The position numbers and the translations under genes were made by a program. From Tulasnella sp. 424 (Eukaryota > Basidiomycota > Agaricomycetes > Cantharellales > Tulasnellaceae): 64,000 nt of DNA. The stretch spans positions 186,001 to 250,000 of the forward strand of contig WSUB01000045.1 of assembly GCA_019633425.1 (NCBI GenBank). Reading direction: 5' to 3'. Below, in pieces: positions 23,309-33,801 of the stretch (positions within the stretch are counted from its first letter, which is position 1; each line of letters starts with the position of its first letter). The notes beneath the pieces are model-generated. The model searched no databases, had not been told where the DNA came from, and worked only from the letters and a program-made list of their open reading frames with translations.

Positions 23309-24658
23309 TCACCAGTCTAAACTTTCTGTATTGAAGTCAGATGGAGCTGGGAGAGGCGTGTCGGATGAAAGGGTTGGGTGCAAACGAACAGACTTCGAGA
23401 AATCATACGTGCAACTGGAGGAAACCCCTCCTACAGAAATTTCTATGAGCAATAGTTGCCTAATAACGATGTTGCGACCGATGGCGTACCAGAGTATGAC
23501 AATGGCCGATCCTCGTTGATGGCCTGCATAATCATTTCGGCTTCCCCAGCAGTGGGTCGCACCTCCGGTCGTTTGTCACGTAACCCTTTATACAGTTTCA
23601 TGAAGGAATCGGGCCAGATGACATCTGGATAGTCCCTTTCCAACACACAGTCCTGCCACCCACGAGAGATTAACGGAAACGCTACTTCCTGGGGGTCCCT
23701 TGACTTACCTGCAAGTACGACATAAAAAAGGATCCTACACAGTACATATCAAAAGCAAAAGCGTTTATTGCCGTCTTCCCCTCTGGAGGGGTCAGGAAGC
23801 GGTCCCAAATGTTGACTATGGGGTCCTCCCCGTTCGAGAAAAGCACAGCCAACTCAAAATCGGCGACAAGAAGACGAGGCTTTTCCAAAGCAGAGCTCCA
23901 TGCAAGAAGGAAGTTGCTCGGTGAGATATCCTGCAAACATGGAAGTTGAGCAAACGCCAGATAGGAGTTCAGGAAAGAACTTGCCATGTGCGCGATTCGA
24001 TGCTCATGTAGAAAGGCGACAGCCTGCCATGCAGTACGCATTTGAAACGTTTCAGTTATATCGGCTCAAATACCTCCGTAACTTGCTTCGCGAGATTAAG
24101 GACAGCGTTTGGACTGTTCTTGTTCGCATACGATTCGTGGTAAAAAGGTGTCACGTGTATCCTTTGTCCCCAAAGGATGTGAGTCGGCACAATAGTATGA
24201 TTTCGTGGGCTTTCCATCGCTTTACTTGACAGAAGTCGGAGGATATCGACTTCCGACCGAAATGCGTCTGTTACCCGTTTCGTGATGGAGAGACGTTTCA
24301 ATCCACGTTGTTCGATCTGACGGACCCGAAAGCCACTGTCAGGTTCAAAAAACTGCGGCAACCGTTGGTAAGTTGGCTGAATCGTGCATCTGGATTGTGT
24401 CTCGCTAACATCACCAAGGTAGAACCCGTGGTATACCAAGGCCAGTCGCTCATACCGTAATGGTTCGGTCGAGGATATGATATACCATGCGGCGTTCTGA
24501 GTGAATTTGGGTCAAAGGTACTTCACCCGGATTTAAGAGCCGACTAGGAGTGACTTACAACAAACTCCCGAATGTATCTGGGCAGAACTAGTACAACAGG
24601 GGACTTGATGTACTTGAGGAGAGGGGGGGAGCTGTGGATAGTCAGACTCTTGCCACAT
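23309..24658 (-). pseudogene. atypical protein-kinase-like gene, copy C (one-base frameshift in exon 1)
   Basis: Seven exons, complement of 23309-23430, 23490-23652, 23709-23930, 23985-24023, 24074-24352, 24410-24496, 24559-24658. It starts MWQESDYPQLPP like copy B (MWEEPELPIEPP). Exon 1 has 100 bases where 99 fit the family; the extra base lies in a run of seven G on the + strand (24623-24629). After it the family pattern (LKYI, PRYIREFV) continues one frame over. Landmarks: SITKRV (Lys), FRSEVDILRLL (Glu), FLHEHRIAHM joined to DISPSNFLL, VADFELA (DFE), VRPTAGEAEMIM and the tail TPLPAPSDF...DW. The intron at 23931-23984 uses a GCAAGT donor, the textbook GC-AG form. Apart from the homopolymer lesion the gene is intact, so a sequencing error is a real alternative. 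Confidence 0.75.
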
Positions 24659-25073
24659 CAAGGGAGGCCTTCTTGGTCGGCGGCGGAAAGGGATTAGGGG
24701 TTTTTAGGCAAGGCCAGCCAAGATGAGGAGGAGGAGGAGGCGAGATAGTAGGAAGATCGCCACGTCCTTGTTCGCATGTTTGGTCGGCCGACGACCAGCG
24801 GCGTCTTCACTTAAAGTCCCATTTTCTGATACTTACAACTCTGGTGACGTGAGATAATTGTGTCAACGAAATGGGCAACATGGACTTTTTGAAAATTTAT
24901 CCCATTCAAAGATGCGAGGAAACCAGAGATTGGCGGCTTGAAGGCCTCTACCACGGACCATTGTTTGTCTCGGAGCGCGATCTGTTGACTCCGCTTCGGC
25001 TGGGACGATTGTAGCTTGATTCCCAAACCACTTGACGACCTACTTCGGCAAGAAGGCTATATCGATATCAGAT
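24659..25073. other. intergenic between kinase C and the methyltransferase-like gene
   Basis: Divergent promoters are expected here. No gene supported. A short unseen first exon of the methyltransferase-like gene could lie in the right half, because its 5' coding end is uncertain. Confidence 0.4.
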
Positions 25074-26256
25074 ATGCTGAACAAGTCAATGAGAGCAAAC
25101 TACGAGGAGTATGGCGTGGACAAAGTGGGTCCTCTCCATCTTGCGCCCCGATTTCGGAAGTTGACAACTGGCAGATACTCTCAGTACTACACACTCGTCG
25201 GATCAAGCTACCGGAACCCCCACTTTCCGGCCGTCAGACAGTGCATTTTCTCATGGCTTGATGTGAGTGTAAGGGAGGAACGTCCATTTCCGTTGAACTA
25301 ACCAGGATATCAGGCTTGGTGGTTGAACGAAGGTCTTAATCTGCCTAGCCGAACAGCAGTGAAAATACTGGACATGGCAGCAGGCAGGTGAGAATAGAAC
25401 AAGAGCTGTCTTGAACTGGTGCTGAGTGTCTCAAGTGGTGAGGCGACTGTTTGCGTGAAGGAATGGTGGACCACTCGACAACAGGGGTCGAACCTCCAGA
25501 CAGTTCCTGCCATGTCGGCGCCCATACCACAACGGATCCCTGTAGTACCAGCATCCGCTCGGCCAGCTTTTATACCTCCATCTAAGTCTGGGTCTTTCAT
25601 TAGTGCAACCCCTTCTGTCACGTTGAGTGAAAACTCGCCATATCCAGCCATCCTAGCTGCCGATCCCGTAAGCTTAGCGTATTTGGTTTGTTTATCACTG
25701 CGGCATGTTGACAATTTTTTAAGTACACCGTTCAAGCCTACAATGACAGAACTGGGCTTGTGTGTTACCCTCTCAGCTTTGAGGACCTTGCCTCGGGAGC
25801 AATGCCCTTTGAGCCGAGAGACGAGTCGGCTGAGGACCTAGAAGAAAAAGACACTAGTAACGCAATACTTGATATGGTTATTTGTTCTTTCGCTCTGCAT
25901 CTAGTTGATTCACCGTCCCAGCTATTCGCGCTTTTATGGGAGCTAAGCACAAAGGCTAGATGGCTTATTGTTGTAAGCCCTCATAAGAAGCCTGAGGTGA
26001 GAGTTGATATCATTCGTTCGCGAAGAAGGGAAATATTCAAAACATCGCAGATCAAAGATAGCTGGGGATGGGATCATTGGGATGTCGGAACCTGGGCAAG
26101 GGCCACAGCCACAAGTCCTTTTGGTATCCTGAAAGACCGGTACGATTTAAATATTATCTCGCGGCCGGTGGTCGAGAGGCACCATTAATGACGTACCATA
26201 TTCCATTTAGCGTCCATTGCCGCGTGTTTAGAAGCTGTAATTTTTCTGAAGAGTAG
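25074..26256 (+). CDS. SAM-dependent methyltransferase-like protein
   Basis: Model: 25074-25262, 25314-25387, 25436-25667, 25724-25996, 26051-26139, 26211-26256, 300 aa. The class I Rossmann signature is split by an intron: KILDMAAG joined to SGEATVCVKEWW (motif I). Later come YNDRTGLVCYPLSFEDL, LDMVICSFALHLV (motif IV/post region), ALLWELSTKARWLIVVSPHKKPE, GWDHWDVGTWA and the end DRVHCRVFRSCNF. The layout resembles conserved basidiomycete methyltransferases of unknown substrate. The 5' end is unsure: coding similarity extends upstream of the ATG at 25074 (TYFGKKAISISDML) but meets a stop at 25017, so an upstream exon may be missing. A 66-base stopless segment, 25109-25174, has good splice borders and may also be an intron. 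The 54-base intron 25997-26050 is likewise stopless. Confidence 0.7.
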
Positions 26257-26817
26257 TGATCAGAGGCGGCCGAATTTGGGAGGTGAAGCGACACAGCATG
26301 GTCCAGAAGCTATTTAAATCCGTTCCTTCGACTGCTTCGCCCAAGATGAAATGGAAGCTATAGTATATAAAGTCGCCAGAAGAGTAAAGACAGGCATGGT
26401 CGTCACTTCCAGGGGAATGCAGTCAATTCTCGCAGCACTTGCTTCGCCGCCTTTGCACTTAAATGGACGTTTCCCCCGACCGTTTCATCCCGCAACTCCA
26501 GAGAGGGTAGATGGGGCCATACGCGACGACCCTGGGCCCCTATGTCTTCGGTGTCAGCCCCTGTACATTCCAAAGGCCATACTCTCAACGGGACAGTGAG
26601 AGCCGATTGCATAACTAATCTGCGGAAATTGAGCATTTTGTCACCCGTTTGAGCGTTTGTTTTGTCGTATGGTTGCAAGTGCACTAGTAATACCTCGTTA
26701 GCGGCGATTAGATGAGCAAGGGGCTGGTTGGGAAACCAGGCACGCGGATGACTACATTCTAATTCGAACCACAAGCGTCTCTTGAATACGTCCAACATCG
26801 TTTAAACCGCTCTGGAG
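26257..26817. other. intergenic, UFD2 promoter
   Basis: 561 bases. A 131-codon minus-strand frame (26403-26798) fills much of it, starting 20 bases from the UFD2 start codon; I find no domain or family resemblance and treat it as chance. No TATA box stands out. Confidence 0.4.
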
Positions 26818-29800
26818 ATGTCCAACCAGGAGCAACCTCCAAACCCTCCGACATCGTCGCTAACTAATCCACAAGATGATGCTGACCGCGTACGTTACGT
26901 TCTTCTGCTTTGGTTTGTATCCTTCATGACGCGTCGTTCCGTTGTCCCAGATCCGCCTGAAACGACTGGCCAAGCTTCAAGCTCAGCAATCGAATCTAAG
27001 CAGTCCAGCAGCTTCCTCATCGTCGACTCCAGCTCGAGGGTCATCACCTTCACCTGCCGCGGCCACCCCTCCAAAACCGAAGCCCATTCCGGCCCCGTCG
27101 AAGCGCACCGAACCTGCCGCTACCCCTCCTGTCTTTCATTCACCGAAACCAGCCGCAACGCCAAAAGCAACTGCACCTGTCAAGTTTGACTTCAAATCAT
27201 GGGAGAATGAGACAATACAAACCGTCCTCAAGGTGACGCTCAAGGTCAGCGCGTCTATGCTCGTGCAAGGCACCAGACTGACAAAGACCGGGTAGCCTCA
27301 ACCCAACAATGCAGATATCGTATATCTGAGTGGTCTCGCCGAAGACTTGCGAAGCGAAATTCCGTCTCTGGACCTCAACATAGATCTCGTTGACCAATTG
27401 CTCATCTCAAGGCTCGAATTCGACCCGATGGCTGTCCAAGCGACTGGTTCAGTCCCCACCTCATTCGAATACTTATCAAGCTGCTGGAAACGACTTCAAG
27501 CCGCTCGAACGGCTTTAGCGAGGCGTGGTTACTCTGCTGCTGATATTGCTCAAGCGACCCCAGTTATAACGAAGCTCAAGGACTTGATTATATCGTACGC
27601 TGGGTTATCGCTTCAGGAGCCATCCATGTTTTATCAACCACCAGGGTTAGTATACCTCACTTCTGGGAGCTCATGCATGCTGAAGTGGAGTGCAATGCAC
27701 GTAGGAAAGAGGCTGGCCCCAAAGAGCTCCTCAAACCACTCCTCGGTCTGGCGACTAGTTCCCTCCTCACGTCGCTTTCCAATACCGCGACTCCAGCAGA
27801 TCAACTTGAACCTTCGGATATGGAGCAGTTTATTGCAGACATTGCAGCGCGATTTGACGGTGACGGTCTCGAGGACGTCCTAGGCCCGGTATTTTCTGAG
27901 CTCGCGGACCTTATTCGACGCGATGCACATGGCCTTGCGGGTACGGGAGCGGAAAATGGCTGGCGAGCAGGTTTACTTGCGCTAGAAGGTCTAGTCGCCG
28001 TGAAACCAGTAGCTGCTGTTGTGAGTCTCAAAGTCGTGCTGCTATACTGTTCGAGGTTTGACGTCGCGCCCAACAGATGACCCGACTGCCGAACTGGAAC
28101 CCTCATGGGCTGACTGGCGCGTTCATCGAGCATCTCACATTAATGGGCGCTCCTGCTCGGCTCTCAGTATTTACTCGCGAGTTTGTAAGTCACCTTTTGG
28201 AGCAATCCCTTGGGTTGTTGTTGACTTCGTTCTCGTTCGTAGCCTCGGATCGGCACCACCTACTTCTCGGAGCCAGAGAAGCGTACACGTTCCGATGTAG
28301 AAGGTGCAAATAACAACCTCCGCGCGACTCTCCATGTCCTTCAGCAATCGTTATTCTCAATCATGAACGCCATTGTGCGATCTGGTCCAACCCCGCGAGA
28401 AGCGTGCTTGAGCTACCTCGCCACAGCCTTGAACCTGAACTTGAAGAGAGGAGGGATGAGAATTGATCCCGCCACGGTTGCATCAGATGGTTATATGATC
28501 AACCTCCAGACGGTGCTCCTTCGGTTGGCTGAGCCATTCCTTGATGCTAAGTTTAGCAAAGTAAGTAGGTTCTACCGTTAAATCCTGGCAACTCGATCAT
28601 GACATTTATGACAGATAGACAAAGTTGATCCCACATTCCTTGCATATTCCGAACGTTTGGACGTTTCAGAAGAAACTCGAATCAAGGCTACTTCCGATGA
28701 ATCCAAGGCATTCTCCGACGGAGTCAAGCAGCAACTTGGGTCTAACCCGCCAGCGGCCAATTTCATTTCTGAAGTCTTTTACCTGACTGCTGCGTTCAAT
28801 CATTACGGCTTTGTACGAACGTTGTCGACACACGATGCCCTAGAGAAGTCATTACAGGACATACAGGACCACCTGGAGAGCGTCGAAGCGGACCGGAGCT
28901 ACATTGGAGTGCGTACTATTTAACCTTGGAAAAATCAAGTGTCTAATATTTTCCCCCAAGACGCCAGCTGAGGCACAGGTTACTGCTGCAATTGAAAACA
29001 TCAAAGTAAGCAGCTTTGATAGGTCTTAAAGAGCAGGCAGTCTGATCGAGGTCATACAGCGAGAGAAAACGAATCGCCTTATTTCGATCTTCGCTTACCA
29101 AGTTCAGCTTTTGGATCCGGATTTCATCTTTAGGATGATGAGTTACACTACGTTCTTGATGGCATGGCTCATCCGGCTAGTGGATCCAGCAAAAAGATAC
29201 CCCGATCAAACTGTCTCGTAAGTGATTTGCGTCAAAAGAGTCTGTGCCCCACTCATAATGTCGCACTGGCCTTTTAGTCTCCCTTTGCCCAAGGAACCTC
29301 CAAAAGCTTTTACGATGCTACCGGAATATTTCATCGAAGATGTTGTCGAGTTCTACTTCTTCCTCGTGAGGTTCGTTGAACTGAACGGCTCCGGATACGC
29401 TCTGGCCTAATCCAACTGTCTTTATAGATATAGCCCAGGAAGCCTGGACCTCTCGGGCAAGAAAGAAATCTTCGAGTTCATCATCACATTCCTTACTTCG
29501 ACATGGTACATCAAGAATCCACATTTGAAAGCTCGACTAGTCCAGGCTAGTGATCTATGTCCAATGCGTGTTTTGGCCGAGACGGCTGATTTTATCGACT
29601 GGACAGATTCTTTTCTATGGTACCCTTTCCCATGGCCGTGATCGAATGGGGGTACTAGGGCCAGTACTGAACTCTCATCCTTTGGCGTTGAAACATCTCG
29701 TCGCTGCGTTGATGTCTTTCTACGTCGGTATGTACAAGAATAACCTGCTATAGGTATCGTTACATTTACTTTGTGTTTTAGAGGTGGAACACACTGGTGC

Positions 29801-31056
29801 AAGCAGCCAGTTCTACGACAAATTTGATGCTCGGTACGTTCTATGAAGGTCTCCAGGGCCTAGCACACGTCTAATAGACATTGCAGACGGAATATCGCTT
29901 ACGTTATGAAAGCCATTTGGAACAATCCGGATCACCGAAACGCTTTGAACAAGGAGGTTCAGTGAGTATGAGACGAAGGCCAGCCAGCATTACACGTATT
30001 CATTGCTTCCTTTCCAGGGAGAATATGGATAAATTTGTGCGGTTTGCCAATCTCTTGATGAACGACTGCACATATCTCCTTGACGAATCTCTAAGCAAAC
30101 TAACGGAGATTCACGGAATCCAAAATGAGATGGCGAGCGCAGAATGGGCTACCCGGACGCCCCAAGAGAAGAAGGACCGGATGAAAGCCCTCCAGACTCT
30201 GGAGCATCAGGCTACCAGCTACATCACGCTGGGTAAATCTACAGTTGCTCTTCTTAAGGACTTCACAGCACAGGCGAAAGCCCCGTTTATGGCACCAGAA
30301 ATCGTCGACAGGTTGGCGGCCATGATGAACTATAACCTAGACGCCTTAGTTGGCCCGAAATGCTCAAACTTGAAGGTCGAGAACATGGAGAAATACCGTT
30401 TCGAACCCAAGCAGCTTCTCCGTGACATCATAACAATCTATATCAATCTGAGCGACCAACCCGAGTTCGTTCGCGCTGTCGCGTCGGAAGGAAGGAGCTA
30501 TCGGAAGGAGCTGTTCGAGCGCGCAGCTGCTATCGCTACGAAACGAGGCCTCAAATCAAGCACGGAGGTTGAACAACTTTTGCTCTTCGTCACAAAGGTC
30601 GAGGAGACCAAGTTGCTTATCGATGCTGAGGAAGACCTTGGAGAAATTCCTGACGAATTCTTGGGTAATCGCCTCTTTGATACACTACTACCTGGACCTG
30701 AACTGACTTGAATACCTTTTCACATAGATCCCTTGATGTACACGCTGATGCGGGATCCTGTCGTATTACCATCGTCGAAAACCACGATTGATCGGTCCAC
30801 TATCAAGTCCCACCTCTTGTCTGACCCGACAGACCCGTTCAACCGAGCACCACTTTCCATTGACGACGTCGTTCCCAGTATGTGATCCTTCTCCCCTCGT
30901 TCCGGGGGATGCGGGTGACTCAACCTTCCGTTTGCAGATAACGAACTCAGGCAGAAGATAATGGACTGGGTCGCGGTACAACGAAGCCAAGGCAAAGCCT
31001 TGGACGCTCCGAAACCCGCGGAACCCATGGACGTCGATGATTCTAATGTTCTTTGA
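26818..31056 (+). CDS. UFD2: ubiquitin conjugation factor E4 (U-box)
   Basis: Seventeen exons, 1109 aa: 26818-26889, 26951-27244, 27296-27645, 27705-28020, 28077-28184, 28243-28560, 28615-28908, 28961-29005, 29060-29217, 29278-29370, 29428-29545, 29607-29727, 29782-29833, 29887-29961, 30018-30664, 30728-30877, 30938-31056. A Pro/Ser/Ala-rich N-terminus is followed by the large helical Ufd2 core, with hallmarks [45 protein letters not shown] and [20 protein letters not shown]. The C-terminal U-box begins [19 protein letters not shown] and contains DPFNRAPL. Ufd2 extends ubiquitin chains on pre-ubiquitinated substrates together with Cdc48 in nucleus and cytosol. The intron at 29546-29606 needs a GC donor (CAG|GCTAGT) to keep the conserved LVQILFYGT join. 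It converges on RCC1. Confidence 0.95.
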
Positions 31057-31389
31057 GACTGCAACTCTCGGAAACCTGTCTTATAACCATATGTTGTTTC
31101 GATGTTTGGACTGGACAGCAATGATCCCTCAGGTGTTTGTAGCTGGACCGGAGACAAAATGTCTATGGATTGAACGGCATCATTAATGGAAACGAACAAA
31201 ACCAAATTGATATACGATACAGAAACGGCGAAGAGGGTGATAGTACTAGTGCACAGGGACTTCAGTAGCAGATGGGAGGCGGAAAGGCAGAACACTGTAG
31301 CCACGGACAACTTGTTCTAAGAGGAAAACCAAGTGCGGGAGGAGAAACATGGCAGTAAACAGCAGGAAAATTCATAAAGTTACGAGAGG
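31057..31389. other. tail-to-tail spacer UFD2/RCC1
   Basis: 333 bases between convergent stops; only 3' UTR sequence is expected and nothing else is seen. Confidence 0.5.
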
Positions 31390-33430
31390 TTAGGCTGAGG
31401 GCTTTCGCCCGAGAAGTAGGCAATGCTGGCCTCCAGCCTGGGCGCTGTCGACCGTAATGGCCATCTCCCTGAGGTCTTTGGACCTCACACGGCCTGGAAC
31501 ATCCTTTTGATCCACATCTCCTAAGCCCAACTCGTAGTTGTCGCCGTAACCCCAAGCATAGACAACGCCATCGCGAGCGACGGCGAGGTTATGTCGAGTT
31601 CCTGCACTGATCTGTTTAATGGGACGCTTGGGTTCGCCATTAGGCGTACTTGCAGATGCTTCGGGATACGCCTCGAGGCTTGGGTCTGGGCTCTCGTCGG
31701 TGGGCGCCGGAGGGAAGTAGATCTGAACGGGATAAGGGATGCAGTTGGGGCTTTCCGGGAAACGCTCTTTCAAGGCCGCCAAGGCCTTGGTAGCCGGGTG
31801 GTCCTCGGCCAAGCCGAGTTGAGCACTATCATGACGGCCACAAGCGAAAAGACTTCCATCGTCCAAAAGGAACAGCGAATGATGTTCACCACCGCTGATC
31901 TGCACGACCTTCCTTCCTCCGAGTTTCGATGGATGGAGCGCCTCGACTTGCGTTGGTGTCGGGACATGCTCTTCAAAATTCCTGGTCTTTTCATCCGCCT
32001 CCAAATCGAAGTAGGACTCATCCGAGAGACCTAGTTGTCCTTGGCTGTTCAGTCCCCAGGCACAGACGACACCTTCGTGGTCGACGGTGAACGAGTGCCA
32101 GGACCCGCTCGCCACGTGTACGATGTTTCGGAGCGAGAGGCGATCCGGGTCCAAGCCGTGCGCGACATGGCGCTCAAGCACCTTGCGGCCAATGGCACCT
32201 TGCCGAGGGTCACCCCAGGCGTAAACGTGGCCTTGTGTGTTGAGTGCGAGGACATGGTCGACACCGCAGGCGGCTTGGACGAACTTCTCTTTCTTTAAGG
32301 CGGAGAGTGTCGTGGGATCATATTGGAGCTTCGGAGATCCGGGTTTCCCGTCAAACCCGAGCACGCCTTCGCTAGACTAATAGGGAGAGTATAAAGTCGA
32401 AAGAGTCAATATTTGCCTGATTCGCGATAAATTTGGAGGCTTCGCTTACCCGATAGGAGCCCCAAACCTTCAGCTCGCCTAATTCCGAAATGGCGAGGCT
32501 AACCGAGTCGCCAGCTGCCACGAACACAGCCCGGTATTTATCGTCGACCAGTTTCTGAATTACTTGTGGAACGGTTTCAAGATCTTCGTTCTCGAATGGC
32601 TGGCCAGTTTCAGGGTTGATCACGCCAGAGGTTTTCCGACCGAGGGCGGCACCGTCGTTCTATAGGACAGCAAGGGTAAAAGGGTAAGACTCAGACACGA
32701 CCTCCCAACGATGTTCACTCGAGGAGAATCAACGTACAACACCCCAGGACCACACACGCCCGGCCTCATCAATTGCAAGGTTATGCATGCCTCCTGCAAC
32801 TACCATTTCCAGGCCTGCTCCTGGCTCTGACCCAAGTTTGCCCTCCTCCATCTGTTCATTGAACCAACTATGAGCCTTGGGCCGCTTGATCTCTCCGATT
32901 TCATCAGTGCCTAGCCCGAACTGTCCGAAGTTGCCAGTGCCAAAGACAAAAAGCTGACGAGCAGGGCGGACGACTGGGGGGATGCCTGGGAGGGCGTTGA
33001 GCGGAGGAGGTTGGACTTTGGGAACACGAGGCTCTTTGTTCTTCAGCGACGTTTTGGATGTCGAAGGAGTCAGGCCGGCCTTTACCATTGAGGCTTTGCT
33101 CGAGGCCTTGGTCAGTTTCCGCCTTGATGCTCTGGTTGGTGCCGAGGGCTCCTTCTCCTTCTTACTGATACGAGCACGTTTCTTGACGGAGCCGCCAGTC
33201 TCTTCCGAGCCTTGAGACCCATCTACTGACTCTGAAGCGTCGGTGACAGGTTGTGTGGTGGGTGGCGAAGAGGATTTCGAAGCAGACCGCTTCCTCCCAT
33301 TGACTGCTGGAGGCTTCAACGTTTCTTCAGCCTTAAGGACGGGAGGTTCAGCAGCGGGTATAGCGTCGGTTGCTACTGCTGCTGTTGCTGCTGCTGCTGC
33401 TGCTCCTTTGCGGGTTGGGCGTCCGGCCAT
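31390..33430 (-). CDS. RCC1: RCC1-type Ran guanine nucleotide exchange factor
   Basis: Three exons, complement of 31390-32376, 32450-32659, 32738-33430, 629 aa. The N-terminal ~160 residues are Ala-, Ser- and Lys-rich with basic clusters (KKRARISKK) suited to nuclear import and chromatin binding. Then come RCC1 propeller repeats: VFGTGNFGQFGLG, VVAGGMHNLAIDEAGRVWSW, AACGVDHVLALNTQGHVYAWG, VASGSWHSFTVDHEGVVCAWG, QISGGEHHSLFLLDDGSLFACG, QISAGTRHNLAVARDGVVYAWG and QAGGQHCLLLG. This equals fungal Srm1/Pim1, the chromatin-bound exchange factor that loads Ran with GTP. Length is above yeast Srm1 (482 aa) because of the N-terminal extension and loops. An imperfect CAG/CTG-type triplet tract encodes the early Ala run. 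First of six consecutive minus-strand genes. Confidence 0.95.
33371..33403 (-). repeat. GCT-type triplet tract coding poly-Ala in RCC1
   Basis: An imperfect run of CTG triplets on the + strand (GCT/GCA/ACA codons on the coding strand) encodes an Ala-rich stretch with scattered Thr and Val near residue 15 of the RCC1 protein. Such tracts tend to vary in length between strains. Confidence 0.7.
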
Positions 33431-33801
33431 GCTTGCGATGGTCGACTGTAGAGGGACGAAGGGGGGAGAGGATGAAGGGGAGATGGGTGGTGAGGGAAAG
33501 AGCAGAGCAAAGTTGGAGCTGAGATCAGTCCGCCCTCAAATTGGTCCAGCTTTGCTTACATACACTTTTGTTTTTCCACACGTGACACACAAAGAAGGAC
33601 CCTTCGATCGCAGGCCAACAAAACGTCAACCGATCGAGTATTCATGTCCCTTTCAAATACGAGGATCAAAGGTGACGACAAGGAGGGGGTAAAATGCTTG
33701 GGCAATGTTTTCACTTTCAGTCTGCAAGATCTATTGATACAACAACGTAGTGGGGGCTCTTCACAGTCCGGTGTAATTGATCGGTAACACGCCAAAGATC
33801 C
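33431..33801. other. intergenic RCC1 promoter / GYP1 3' flank
   Basis: 371 bases between two minus-strand genes. No additional gene or clear motif seen. Confidence 0.45.

Noticed and set aside
26403..26798. 131-codon minus-strand frame next to the UFD2 start
   Set aside because: Starts 20 bases from the UFD2 start codon and would occupy its whole promoter; no recognisable family or intron pattern.
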